From: Ridgeia piscesae
Lineage: Eukaryota > Annelida > Polychaeta > Sabellida > Siboglinidae
Direction: 5' to 3'
DNA length: 64,000 nt
Assembly: GCA_025642075.2 (NCBI GenBank)
Contig: JAODUO010000569.1
Coordinates: 244,001 to 308,000 of the forward strand
Position numbers and translations under genes: made by a program. Positions 43,201 through 54,930 of the stretch are shown here, piece after piece (position 1 is the stretch's first letter; every line of letters starts with the position of its first letter). The notes below the pieces were generated by a model. The model saw nothing but the letters and a program-made list of their open reading frames with translations, searched no databases and was not told the DNA's origin.

Positions 43201-46200
43201 TGGGTGGGTGGAAGGATAGTGAGTGAATGAGCGAGTAAGTTAGAGTAGGGAGTGGGTGAGAGGAGTGAGTGGATGGGTGGGTGGGTGGGTGGGTTGGTGA
43301 GAGAATTGTGGGGGTGGGAGAGTGCGGTGGGTGGGTGGGTGGGTGGGTGGGTGGGTGGGTGTGTGAGTCATGTCACTGACCATGCAATAACTAAGCAACT
43401 GTTTCCCTTTTATCCTACTGTCAACTTGTGTTGTGCAATAAATATAACATTGTTAAGTGTTGGAGGAAGTTGTACTGCCGGCCGCAGTGTCCCAGGTAAA
43501 CAGTTGTGTTTAACTTAAAAACCTTTGTGGGAATTAATGTTAGGGTCAAAACACTGCACATATACTGCCACATATACTGGCGACTAGACCTGTGCAGTGT
43601 AGTTGTTGATTCCTGTACACATAAGGCATACAAAGAGTATAGGAGTGACACTGAATTCATATGATCCTAATGAAGTATTTCCTATATAATTTATTTCTAT
43701 AACATGTTAAAACATTGATGTAGCATTAAATTAATTAATCGTTTTATAATATTGTTGCGAATATTGGTCTTATTGCCATTTCAGAAAGCCACCACTTACT
43801 GCAGAATTATGAAGTATAACGGGAGAGTTATTATGACAAGTGAACTTTATGCAACAAAACCTTATCACATGAAGCATCATTTTGAGTGGGTTTGGAAGTA
43901 ATGATATTAGGAAACAAGTTGTCATGTTCATTAGCTTAGTGGTATTGTGACAATAGGACATTTTTATTCCAGGCTTAACTGGCTTTATTACGCATGCCAA
44001 GGATTACTTGAAAGAAAGAGTAGTCAGGAATGTTTAAGTAAAACATAACAATGGCGGAACATACTTTTGTGATTTAAAAAATGAAATCAGAAAGTGGAAA
44101 TATTTCTCATGGCCACTCATTGGATGATCACATTTTTATGTTGTTATGTGCCTTCACAACAAAATATGTAACACAAATAACTAGAGATATAAGGCATAGA
44201 ATAATGTTTGCAACAACAGTGTACACATATTGACAATAATAATACGTGAAACAGTTACAAAGAGTCCCACAAGTAGCAGCCCTGTAAACTAGGTCCTGGT
44301 AACCACGGGTGATGTTATTAGTGTACATTAACGTTATATTCCATCTTTGCCTTGTCTTGGAGGATTTGTTTTTGCTTTTCTTGGTCAGGCTGGGGTAAAT
44401 GCAGAAAGGGTGTGTCAACGAATACTCCATCTGTTTCATTTAATTCCATCTATCTAAATAAACTATCTATCTATCTATCTATCCAACTAACTTTCTTAAT
44501 TGACTTCCCCCTTCCTTTTCTTTTTAACTGTGATATATAATTACCATCCTACCATCATTGTAAATGTGGCACAGAGTTATTTTGGGAAATAAAGCAAATA
44601 AACTGTGAATATAGTATATTTTAAATTATATCACTTTTCATTGAACAATCAATAAAAACTATAAGAATATTCATTATGACATTTAAATATTATAATTACA
44701 TCCAAATTTATCAAGTTCTAACACTCAAATAAGGTGTGAAAATTGTCATTATAGTTTTTCCGAAACACATTCTTTTTATCAGGCAACCAGGAATTTTGCA
44801 GATGCATAAATCCGTTGATTTCAAGTAATTTGGCCACATCACCTACGGCCATTTTGTTAATACCTCACAGTAAGCAGTTGCAGATTTGCAGTTTGTAAAA
44901 ACTAGCAACACGCAGCATAAAGATGAGTTACTTTTTACTAGTAACCACTGCTAATAATTTGACATGTGCATTTTGTGTACCCATATTGATTTACCATGTA
45001 GAAGACTAGATAAGAACGGTCATAACAGATTCATTGTAATTGGGACAGTTTCACTAACATCCAGTGCAGGTAACAATTACTGGACTAACTCAATCTTTTC
45101 ATCCCAATATTTTACATTGTAAATGATGTATGTGCAGTTTCACAGAACAATTTACTCTACAGAGTTTTTTGTGCCGTGACTAGTGACATAAGTGTAACTG
45201 TAAAACATTCTTTCACACTTGAGTAAAAGCTAGATGTGTTTTCTGCTGTAAGTGCAAATCGATATGATATAAACAAAACGGTATGGAGTAAAACTAAACA
45301 GAACGAGATGCAGGGAGATCAAATTTATTGAGATCAACCGCAGATAAAAGTCGATGCCAAACAACTGGGATGTATGTTTTTTTGTTTTTAGCATTATTCA
45401 CTGGTGAAATTATATAAACCGCAACCACCCTTAGCCCTCGCTCCCATTGGACACAGCAAATGAATGTGCGTAGGTGATTGCAACCTGACAAAACGATAGT
45501 GATATATTTATTATAAATTGTTAGATAGAATGCCTTCCACTTTCACTTGGCACTTATTCACCATCACGGCCGCTTGTTGTTTAGTGACGTGTACGTAAAT
45601 GCATAAATATTATGAATACCCCGGTACGGTTAATTCGATATTGATCAAAAAACGCTATGCCCGCCGCGACGTACATCTGCAAATGTCGACGTACATCTGC
45701 AAATGTCGTCGAGATTAATCAGGGTTTGTGCTGGTAATCTTTTGTCAAAACGGATTACTGCAATAATGAAAAGTATGACGTGTTTGGTAAGTTGCACGGC
45801 AAATGAGCGGCTCCGTTACGTCGCCGCACTAAATCGCATTATATTTTGTCATTTTGGACCTTGTCACACGTCAACAGTGCCAGATAAGTGTACGCGTGCG
45901 TCAGCCAAGACACGTGATAGCCAGCCCGGTTCGGCTACGAGTACCGGTTGTCCGTGCTTAGATAGCCGCTTAATAAATGCAATAGATGTGTTTTTTATTG
46001 CAGGATGTATGTAAAATTAAGCTGTATAAATAGAGCACTGTGTGACTCATAGCTGAGTTTCTCAGTGCAGTAGTCAATGTTTTATACCATTTCGGGTGCC
46101 CGTTATCATCCAAGGGCAAACAGTTAGATCAGCCCAAAATATGCAGACTATGATAGGTGGGGAAAATGAGTAAAAAATTAGAAAGTTCAGGAGACGTCAT

Positions 46201-49200
46201 TTGTCAACACGTCATCTATGTGACTGAAGAAAAATCTGCAAAATATATATTGGAATAAATACTTGCTATTGAAATAATGCTTTATTGTTAAGTTATTAAT
46301 TAATTTCTGTGGCGCCGCTGTGGATCACAAATGAGAGTTTTATCGTCCGGTCACCAGCCGTTTTGTTGGCGCTGGACGAATGATTGTGACATTTACAAAA
46401 TTGACACCAGCAGACAAGGAGATTAATTTATTTGCATTTACGACACACTTAATTACAACTTGATATGTATTGTATGCAGGACCTGTATAAGGATTTTCCT
46501 TTGTTGGGAAACTGATACGGTAGACCCAGTCTGGGAACACCTGTATGCAAGATGACTTCTTGTCTTGGACTTCCACTTTCTTAGTTCCCATCATCATTCT
46601 TTCAGTCTTAATTGGCCTGTTTGAAATCACCTGTCTCCAGAGACCACTTCAGATGGACTGGACAGTGGTCACTCAAGACAGTCCCTACTGGTCAGGGCTA
46701 CTGGTAGTTATGGCATTGAACAAAATAATAAGTCAGTTTCTGAATGTTTCATTTTAAAGTACATCTTAAAATTAACATTGTTATACTTTGAGGTTGTGTC
46801 TATAATTATTGTTGTGATCACTGTAGTAAATTTACTTTCATAAAGCATGTAAAAACAGGCTTTTTTATAGACTCATCTTTAATCATTTTTAAATGATGTT
46901 TCCTTACAGTACAATAAGACTGCATCATAAATAGGAGTCTCGTTCCATGGCTGTCAATAACAGGACGTTATTAGACAGTAATTTTGATCCTCGTGTTGGA
47001 ATTTGACGCCATTTCGACATGGTGCTCTGTTTTGTGCATTCCTGACTCGCCTTTCCATGTCGGGGTGAATGTCCTGATGCGATTCCACTTGTTTTTCAAT
47101 AGAGACATGCATATGCTGGTAATAAGGAACTATTTTACATGGGAGTACAGGCCCCAAATAACTGATTCCTAAACAAAAATGTCTTGCCTATTTTATGTAA
47201 TTTTTTTGATAATTACATTTTTTAACCAACAGTTCATCTGTTTTAAAATAAAAATATGTCAAATGTATATGTCCAGTTGGGATTACGGAGGTAAAAAAGG
47301 CTGCTGTAAAGTGTTTGATGTTTGATATGTTCGATTGGTTCCTAATTGTAAAACCTTCTCAATCAGTGAACTTCCCACTAGTAATTGCCACCCCGTCTGA
47401 TTCTAGGAATTGCACCAGCCAGCCTCTCTTTAAGAAAACTTTTTTTCATATCGCTGTTAAGTCGCAGATTGCAAGAAATTGCCTTATTTAAAGACGCATG
47501 CAGCTGCGGTTGCCAGGTGACAACGATGCCTGCCCAGTGCAAACAAATGAAGTAATCTCTCATTCTGTGATACATTAGTAGTTTCCTATTGAGAAATGTG
47601 GGTGAAGCTTCCTGGTCTGTTCTCATCCCACAATGCATTAATAATGACGTTTTAACACCGACCTGGTGATTATAGTTGCAGTGTACATTACAGGATTTAG
47701 AGAGATATGCCCCATAGGGGCTACTAAGGAAATGTAAGTGGACGTGACTGACGTTTGTCTGTTGAATTCAGGGGCTGTTGAATACTTATTCATTACTTTA
47801 ACAATTGCATGGTTTCGAGTATCTTCACAGTTATCAGGTATCACAGTAGTTTTACCGACTTTAAGTATCAGTTTTATTATGCCAAAAACATGCTCACAGA
47901 TTATAGTACCAGCATATTTTGTTCCATTGGTTGAAACTGAAACTAGTCAACATATAGAAACAAAAATTCTTTAAAAAATTATTTGGTTTCAATTTAAATA
48001 CATTTGCTTAAATGCTTATAGCCTTTGTTATAGGACCCGATAACAAGTATACAAAATAGAACTAATTACAAAACTAGAAAGTCAGGGTAACACTATTAAG
48101 AAATGATATACCTGCAAAGTCCGTTATAAAATGTTTCACCACAACTGTAAAGAAATAGCTGACAATAAATGCATTATAGTGTATTACTGTTTACATTAAA
48201 CGTCAGTGCAAATCAGGTCAGAGGGAGAGAAAAATAATGTTCGGTAAAACATAAGCAATCATTGAATCAATGCCGTTATGATTGAGTTGGCTGAAGTCGC
48301 TGGTCACCAGCCAATGGCGTAGTATGAACTGAGACATGGCGTGGCCCCAAGTAAGACTTGGGTCAAGGTTAAATAATAACATTGTCTGGCAGGCACGGGA
48401 ATGCACTGGATGAAACTAAAGCCGAGATAGTTCCAAGATATCCCACCTCACTCCCGATCACATAAATGAGCGCACAATCACATAAACGAATGAATCTGAA
48501 TCCTCTGTGAAATTGAATATACTTGCAACTAAAGCACTGCTGTTTTCAAGTGTAGAATGCATACTTGGGAGTGTTTGTTTATATGAAGTTGTTACGTAAA
48601 TAGACATGTAGCTCAAGTGTCTGAAACATCTGGCCACCAGATCATCTGATTGGCTGTCTGTGTCTGTGTCTGTGTCTGTGTCTGTGTCTGTGTCTGTGTC
48701 TGTGTCTGTGTCTGTGTCTGTGTCTGTGTCTGTGTCTGTGTCTGTATGGCAGGCCTGGACAGTGAGGTATGTATACAGAAAATGCACCCGATTTCAGTTG
48801 AAAGTTGACAAAACTCTCAACACTTCCCAGGACGACTGTGGTACAAACCCAGTTGTTCATTATTCCGTGGCCGTGAAATCAAGTGGTAGGTCGATCATTT
48901 GTGTGATGTTTCACCCAAGAGACAGACTCCTGTGATGGCAGCACTTTGATACCTTAACAGGAGCCGTATTTGTTGCATGTGTACCGGTACTTGTGGTTGT
49001 ACTGAAATGAAAATGAAATATATTGGTTCACTCGTTCAACGCTGTCATTGATGTGTTGCAGGCGAGCGCCCGTACCACTGTGGGGCGTGTGGCCAGCGTT
49101 ACACCCAGGGGCACCTGCTCAAGTCACACATCCGCAGTCGCCACGCCGGCAACATGCAGTTCTACAACCTGGAGAAGAAGAGCGACTCCACCAGGGGGCG

Positions 49201-50263
49201 CAAGTCACTCGACCCGAAGCACGACCACCTGTCACCCCTGGTGGGCGGACTCGGCCACAAGCAGGACAAGATCAGCGCTCTGCTGGCCGCTGCCTCCAAC
49301 GGTGGACACCTCCCCCCGCAGCAGTCACAAACACACCCGATGCGATTCGGGCGGCTGGGCCTCTCCCCGGCGACCATCAACCAGTACATGAACGCGATCG
49401 CCCCGTTCCCGGTCCGTCACATGATGTCGCCACAGGTGGCGCTGGCTGGTGGGCTGTTGATGACACCACAGCTGTTTGCGCTTGGAGGTATTCCCGGTGG
49501 CCTGCCAGCGATCGGCAGTGCCATGTTGCCGGGCACACTGAGACAGGGCATGCCAATGATGTCGACCGCGACCACCGCCACGATGGCACAGCCGACCGGC
49601 ATCGCAACGACAGCCTGCACTGGAAACTCCGGCATCAAGATCCCGTTGAAAATCCCCGAGATTCCAAATCCATCAGGCAGCGCGAGTTTCTTCCCGATGG
49701 ACTCTGCGAGTCTGTTTTCCACAGGTGGCGCCAGCATCTTCCCAACAGGTGGCAGCAGTGACAGCTTCTCGCCGAAGATCCGCGAGTTGAGCAGCGACGA
49801 CGAGATTGCCGTTCCGGAAGATCTGAGCACAAAGAAAACGGCCACAGCGGAGAAGAAGGTCACCATGTCGACGGATGAACGAAATGCGGTACCACTAGAG
49901 GGCGCTCCACAGGATTTGTCCAACTACAGCAAGTTTGATGAGATGTCAGCGTCCCCGGGAGGAGAGCAGGCAGCGATCAAGCGCGATACAAGCTACGAGC
50001 CATTCCATAGCGATGTCGCGACGATGACGGAGACCAGCTGCACCGATGCGACCACCAGGTGTCCCCACCGCAGAGAGCTGCGGCAGTTGCGTCGGAACAT
50101 CCTGCGCATGTTGAGCGTGTTCACTCCCGAGCTGAACATCGAGAACGGCATCGACTGCAACTCAAACCAGGTCGACCAGCTCCTGCACGAAGTCATCTAC
50201 AGCAACGACGAAGACGACGTCGTCGCCGATGGCAACGCGGGCGCCCCTGGTGGCAAGGGCTGA
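39255..50263 (+). CDS. C2H2 zinc-finger protein with CtBP-binding motifs, two coding exons
   Basis: join(39255..40240,49062..50263), with one surplus base between about 39766 and 39861; restored length 728 residues. The ATG (GAGATGG) follows a TTGTTTCAG acceptor at 39165, so the 5'UTR is spliced. A basic stretch RSRPLKKMRRD (65-74) may be a nuclear signal. Three C2H2 fingers follow: C277-C280-H293-H298, C307-C310-H323-H327 and C335-C338-H351-H356. The last two are joined by a classical TGERPY linker that the intron splits. The C-terminal half is P/S/T/G-rich, with PEDLS (580-584) and PQDLS (611-615), the PxDLS motif that recruits the CtBP corepressor (family knowledge). Residues about 665-715 (LRRNILRMLSVFTPEL and VDQLLHEVIYSN) look helical and well ordered. 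Likely a nuclear sequence-specific repressor; I cannot name the orthologue. Confidence 0.9.
40373..40845 (+). repeat. CA-rich compound microsatellite
   Basis: Nine or ten copies of the 7-mer CACACTG (40373-40437), then CAGTCACACA/CAGTCACTCA decamers, then ACTCAC hexamers (about 40722-40778), then CA and CCACA runs. Reading frames across it (HTHSH, TVTHS types) are repeat artefacts. Confidence 0.95.
41971..42262 (+). repeat. 147-bp tandem duplication
   Basis: AATTAACATTATTTCTTTTA begins at 41971 and again at 42118. The two copies stay nearly identical through a GAATATAATGTAATAAATAA block and the ATAATTTTATGT end, with small indels. Confidence 0.85.
42660..43370 (+). repeat. GGGTG/GAGTG G-rich tandem repeat
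   Basis: About 700 bp of GTGAGTGGGTGGGTGGGTGA-type units with irregular higher-order copies (for example ATTAGTGAATGGGTGATAG recurs several times), ending in an uninterrupted GGGT run (about 43326-43362). All G-runs are on the + strand, so G-quadruplex formation in the nascent transcript is possible. Confidence 0.92.
44460..44482. repeat. ATCT tetranucleotide microsatellite
   Basis: About five copies of CTAT/ATCT in the zinc-finger gene intron. Confidence 0.75.
48656..48744. repeat. TCTGTG hexamer microsatellite
   Basis: About 15 perfect copies, 300 bp upstream of the last coding exon of the zinc-finger gene. Open in several frames on both strands only because six is a multiple of three. 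Confidence 0.95.
49062..50263 (+). CDS. Zinc-finger gene coding exon 2 (finger 3, CtBP motifs, C-terminus)
   Basis: Starts after GATGTGTTGCAG, completes the Gly codon and continues ERPYHCGACGQRYTQGHLLK. Open for 400 codons to TGA at 50261-50263. High GC and CpG contrast sharply with the intron. Ends DDVVADGNAGAPGGKG. Confidence 0.92.
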
Positions 50264-53200
50264 TCGGCGGCCGCTCATTTCGTGGGAACACAATTGAGGT
50301 TGTCTAGTCGATACTGGCTGCACTGCTGATGTGCAGTTATCTTGAATTAGCCAGTCCAGGTGAGGTGCTATATTTGAAGCCAACGAGGTTTATTTACACG
50401 GCGTGAGGAGGCTTGTAGGATAGAAGCGCGCAACGAGGAGGCGGCTTATTTACGAGGTCAAGGACATGGGGGTAGCATCTCGGTTAGGTTGTGTCCCACT
50501 TTCGGGAGGAGTGCGAGGGTTAGGTAGGTCATCGTGTCGAGACGGATGTGCGTCAGTGCACACGTCTCAATTCCATTTGTATCTGGGACCAAATTATTTC
50601 CGATTCGATGGAGTCATGAGTGAGGTTTACACCGGACCATTGTCGGTCCTTAAACGAACGTATTTATGCAGACTGAGTTCGATGTGCTAGAGAGAGACTG
50701 GAGTGGTAACGTATCCTTACAATGTCTGCGTAGTGAAGCTTTGTGCCAGATGAACATTGAATGATATTTTGTGCAGGAACCTGTTCGTTTTGTCGTGTCA
50801 CTTGTTGTCTCCGTGCTACAGCATACACATTGTTTATCAGTCCACCTTTTTGCACTGGCTTCTACTAGGTTTCACTTGATGCGAAACTCATTAGAGTTGT
50901 AGCAGACGAATGCAGTTGTGCAACTGGCAACTGCTAACTAAAGTGTGGGCTGTCCTTTAATTGTTCGGCAGTGAAGAAGGGAATTGTGGTTAACTTCCTG
51001 CAGTTCGTTTGCCGGTGACAGTGTGTATGGTGTAGTGTGCGTAGACTTCAAGTTGCACCAAAAAGTGTTGCATAACTCTGTACTGTCTGCAATCTGCTAT
51101 GAGGCACTTCCTGTTTCTGTCAGGACATTTTGACTATTTTAAAGTGTTCTTCTCTTCATAATTATAAATGTCCCATTTTCTTTCTTCATATCAGTATCAA
51201 ATGTTTTGTAAATTGTGGCGATAAACCACATAATTTGCTGGCTAATGACGTTTAATTCGCCTGGAGATTGCAGATGTACAGCGCTATGCAGAGTGTGTCT
51301 TACTTTCTCGATGAAGAAGTTAGTTTTGAATGTTAGTAGACAATGATTCAGATCAGTCTAAGGATCTGTGACTGTTGCCAAATATGCTATGTTTGCAATA
51401 CATGGAGTGAGTGTACGAAGGTTATTCATAATTTTGGGCGGGTCTACCGCAGGTGGTTTGTCTGGGGCGACATAGAATTGCCTGAGTTTTGCAGACAAGA
51501 TGTGTAGATTTTAGGGGCGCCGGTTGATTTATTGTCATTGCTATAGACGTGATTTGGCGAGTTCTCGGTCCCCTGCGTGTTCGTACGTGCAGTGCGCTGT
51601 GTGGAAATGTTGCGGTAGCCATTGAATTGTCATTGGAAACATTTCGACGTATACCTTGTTGCCATCGTGGTACAAGCATATACCGTTAGTATGACTCGAA
51701 TTTGAACAGTAGATTTTTCCTGTTTCCAATGCGCCATCATTGCATGGCAACCTAGGTTACATTCCTTGCAATTTTTACTGATCGTAGAAGTTCCACAATA
51801 GTTTGTACAGTGTTTAGTGACCGCCCTAAGGGCAAAGTTTGTTTACGTGCAATGGACAGATGCGAACCAAGTGTGGAGAGAGGCTATTTTACATAATACA
51901 GAAACTATTTTAGAGACTGATATAACGTATTTGTGTAGACTTTGCCATGTCGATTAATTGACATTTACACGTGTTAATCAAAAAGTTATTTTAAAGTGTG
52001 GTCCCAGGCATAACGCCGATAGAGAGAGTAACTGTTGATTTGTGAGCATTCCAGAATATGTTGTAATGTGTTTAGCGATTCTGCGTTGGACACAGTTTTG
52101 ATGTAGCGGGTGACCTTGCTGGAATCTAGGTCAAGGTTGATATGATGTAGCAGTCAGAGTTTTGACTGAATGCGATGATGACGATGATGCTATATATTTC
52201 GTATTGTGATAGAATGCCAGTTTAGTATGCATTCCAAATAGAGTAAGGTTTATTATTTAGAGAAGTTTTCCGTAGGCTGTTTACGTAGAGAATGTGCCAG
52301 TTTTGGCAACGCCGCTGTAATCAAAGTTTGCTTTTCCAGGCAGTTTGCTGATGTCAACGATCATATTTGGTAAATGACCCAATTGGCGGATGCAAATCGG
52401 CTCTTCCAGGTTTTGTTTGTGATTTTGATGATGATCTGGGACCAGCGAGTGATGGCGCCTAGTTGATGCTAGTATTTAGTGCGTTCTGTAGAATCGAAGT
52501 TTCCTTTTCATGACTACGTGCACACTGCTGTGGCCGCGATTATTTTGTACCATACTATTTATTGTCAGTAGAACACTTGTATTTTATACTTTATACACTT
52601 ACAAAGGTGTCGTTAGTGGTCGTAGACGGAACGACTTGAAACTGCGGTTTCAACATAGCAATGGCGTTGCTCATTTTGAACTCTGTCGGAGTCGGTTCGA
52701 TTTTGCTGGACGCGTTTGAATGAGGAGCCGAACTGTCTGCTGTTTTTTGGTACACAAATGCTTATTTATTTGAAGTTTGATATTAATGCTTCCATAAACA
52801 GTTACTAGTCATTTGGAACGATCTGCTATATAAGAAATATGTGACAAAACCGGTTCCCGATAACTGAACTTTTAGCAAAGTTTACAGGAATGTGTTAGAT
52901 AGCGATGTGTGCATTGTAGCGAGTAGAACAACGTCTGTGTTGTAAAGTATATTGCATTCCACCTTGCCTACCTGATGGTTGACCAGCGACGCCACGTCAT
53001 GTGACACACCGAGTCTGACCTTTTGACCTTTTTGTCACCCCTTGACTTCTGTCGCCTTCTGTGAACCCAGGAATTTTGGCTCGAGAAGCAAACGGAATGG
53101 AATCGTGGTCAGGCTGTTCTCAGTTAATTTGAAATGTTGCGAAATATATTGTATTATCATATTAGAGTGTGGATGCCATATGTCATGTCGTGAGAGTCTA

Positions 53201-54930
53201 CAGAGTTCAGTGCGGGGTTTGCTGTGGCGGAGGTGAATCCGCCTTGCGATCTGCAAATGTGTCTTTATCTTCTGGTGTCTGCAACTGGTGGTACCCTTTT
53301 AGGTAGCGCCATGTCTCTTAGTAATGTTATATATTCTAAAACAGCGCTCCCCTGGTGGTTCTCAACAACTTCAGTACACTCCAGTGGGGTTGGCACTCCG
53401 ATGTTAAACTGTATACGTTGCTTCAAACTTCGGTGCAGGGATGTCACTCCGGTGTTCTTCATGAGGGGTGGCACCCAAGGATTTACCAGTTTGCCTCAAT
53501 TCAAAATTAAAACACCTTTCATTATAACATCCCACATGATGACCATGACCCCATTTCAGCCAAGTCAAGTACACACCATCAGGTCGCTCGAGATGGGGAC
53601 AGATTTATATGACCTTTCCCCCAGACCTCTGGCATTAAGTCACTTTTAACAGAATGACACACTGACGCCCGTAACCTTTCGTCTGCAGATTATTTCCAAG
53701 TATCCCAGCCTCGTAGCAGATCTAAACACCAAACCGTGCGATGCTTTTTATGCGAAGCTAGCATTTTGATAGAACATTCTGTCATAGTAGCGTGTACAGT
53801 TTAACCTCGGATTTGCCCATCTTCGATCTGCAGTGTCACCACTGCAGTGTCACTCGGCTGTAGTACAGCTTGACGTGTCAGGGAGACAACTGTGTAAGAC
53901 GTCGCGACGTCGACGCACTGCAGCTGTCGTGCTGGTTTCGCAGCCATTGACGGTAGCACACCGCCACACAGGAAACTCATTTAGCTTTCCTCCTCGTTTA
54001 ATTGCAGTAAAATGTCGCAGGCGGTGTCGCCCGTTAACGAGTTCTTGCCACTGTTTTGAGAAGCTCCCACAATGCTGTGGGCTGTGCCAATGGATTGATC
54101 TCAGAGTTTGCGGATCACCGCGGGTTTTGCACTTCTCGCGGGAATCTGACGAAAATTGGTGCTGTGAAATTAATGTGCAGTTACGAGTTATCTCATTCTG
54201 TGCGTCACGGACACACACCCTTGTGAAGTGCCAATACAGAAGGCTTACTGTCTCTACCTACTTGTAGGGGACACACGTGGACGTCTAAATTAGTGTCCAG
54301 CTGGCATCTTTTAAAATTCTTCTTATTGTTATTATCGTTAGTGTTAACTAGCTTAACGATATTATGTCGCATAGCAGTTGTGACGTTTAGTCATGGTTAA
54401 GCATTTCCGCGTTTATTGTACTTGCTCTGATCCAGTGGGCTGTCTTCGCTGTTGTGTTTCCAGGATAAACGTTCGTTATCCACAACGAATCTCACTCCCC
54501 CTTTGCAAACATTGTCCCAATACGTTTTAGCTTTAATTTATCATACCACTGGCAAAACGGTAGTAGATGTCTCCTTGTTAGACATTGCAATATAAATCTG
54601 TCCGTTTCCATGGCAACCGACTATAGACTAATAACCATCAACCGGACGGTAATTGACATTTAAAAATTAATGTTTCATTTATTTCCCGATGTAAATCTAC
54701 TTTTGTTGTCGGTTGGTGGAGCGTAGTATTTTTTGGAAATTGTGTTTTGCACATTTGTGGAGCGAGCACCTCTCGGAGTCACTGTGTGGTGGGAAAATGT
54801 AAATGTCACAGGCGGCTGAAAAATTTCTGTAGAGTGCAGCAACTGAACTGTTGAAAGGTTACAGTGGAGAGAAAGAAAAGAATCTGCCAACTTATAGATT
54901 TATGCAAATAAAGATGTAGGATCAGTCATT
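50264..54930 (+). other. Probable long 3'UTR of the zinc-finger gene
   Basis: From the stop codon to about 54.9 kb the DNA stays richer in GC and CpG than the intron, has no tandem repeats, and offers no splice-supported exons. A candidate AATAAA lies at 54907-54912. Two open stretches (53224-53649 and 53833-54267) have no recognisable protein similarity or exon boundaries. The 4.6 kb length is unproved and the UTR may end earlier. Confidence 0.4.
54907..54912 (+). terminator. Candidate polyadenylation signal for the zinc-finger gene
   Basis: AATAAA in GCAAATAAAGATG near the point where base composition returns to the AT-rich background. Confidence 0.3.

Larger units (their letters stand above)
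40241..49061 (+). other. 8.8 kb intron of the zinc-finger gene
   Basis: GTAAGT donor and TTGCAG acceptor, phase 1. Besides the repeats listed separately it holds AT-rich unique DNA and a CpG-rich patch at about 45.54-45.98 kb. No supported coding exon is seen inside. Confidence 0.8.

Noticed and set aside
45703..46014. 103-codon frame in the zinc-finger gene intron
   Set aside because: No similarity or clear start; treated only as part of a CpG-rich patch.
48458..48860. DTDTDT and HRHRHR frames
   Set aside because: Translation of the TCTGTG hexamer microsatellite.
53224..53649. 141-codon plus-strand frame
   Set aside because: No recognised similarity, no exon boundaries, and the minus strand is also open over part of it; more likely 3'UTR or an unknown repeat than a gene.
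53833..54267. 144-codon plus-strand frame, Cys/Arg-rich
   Set aside because: Open on both strands because of CpG-rich composition; the cysteines do not form a zinc-binding pattern.
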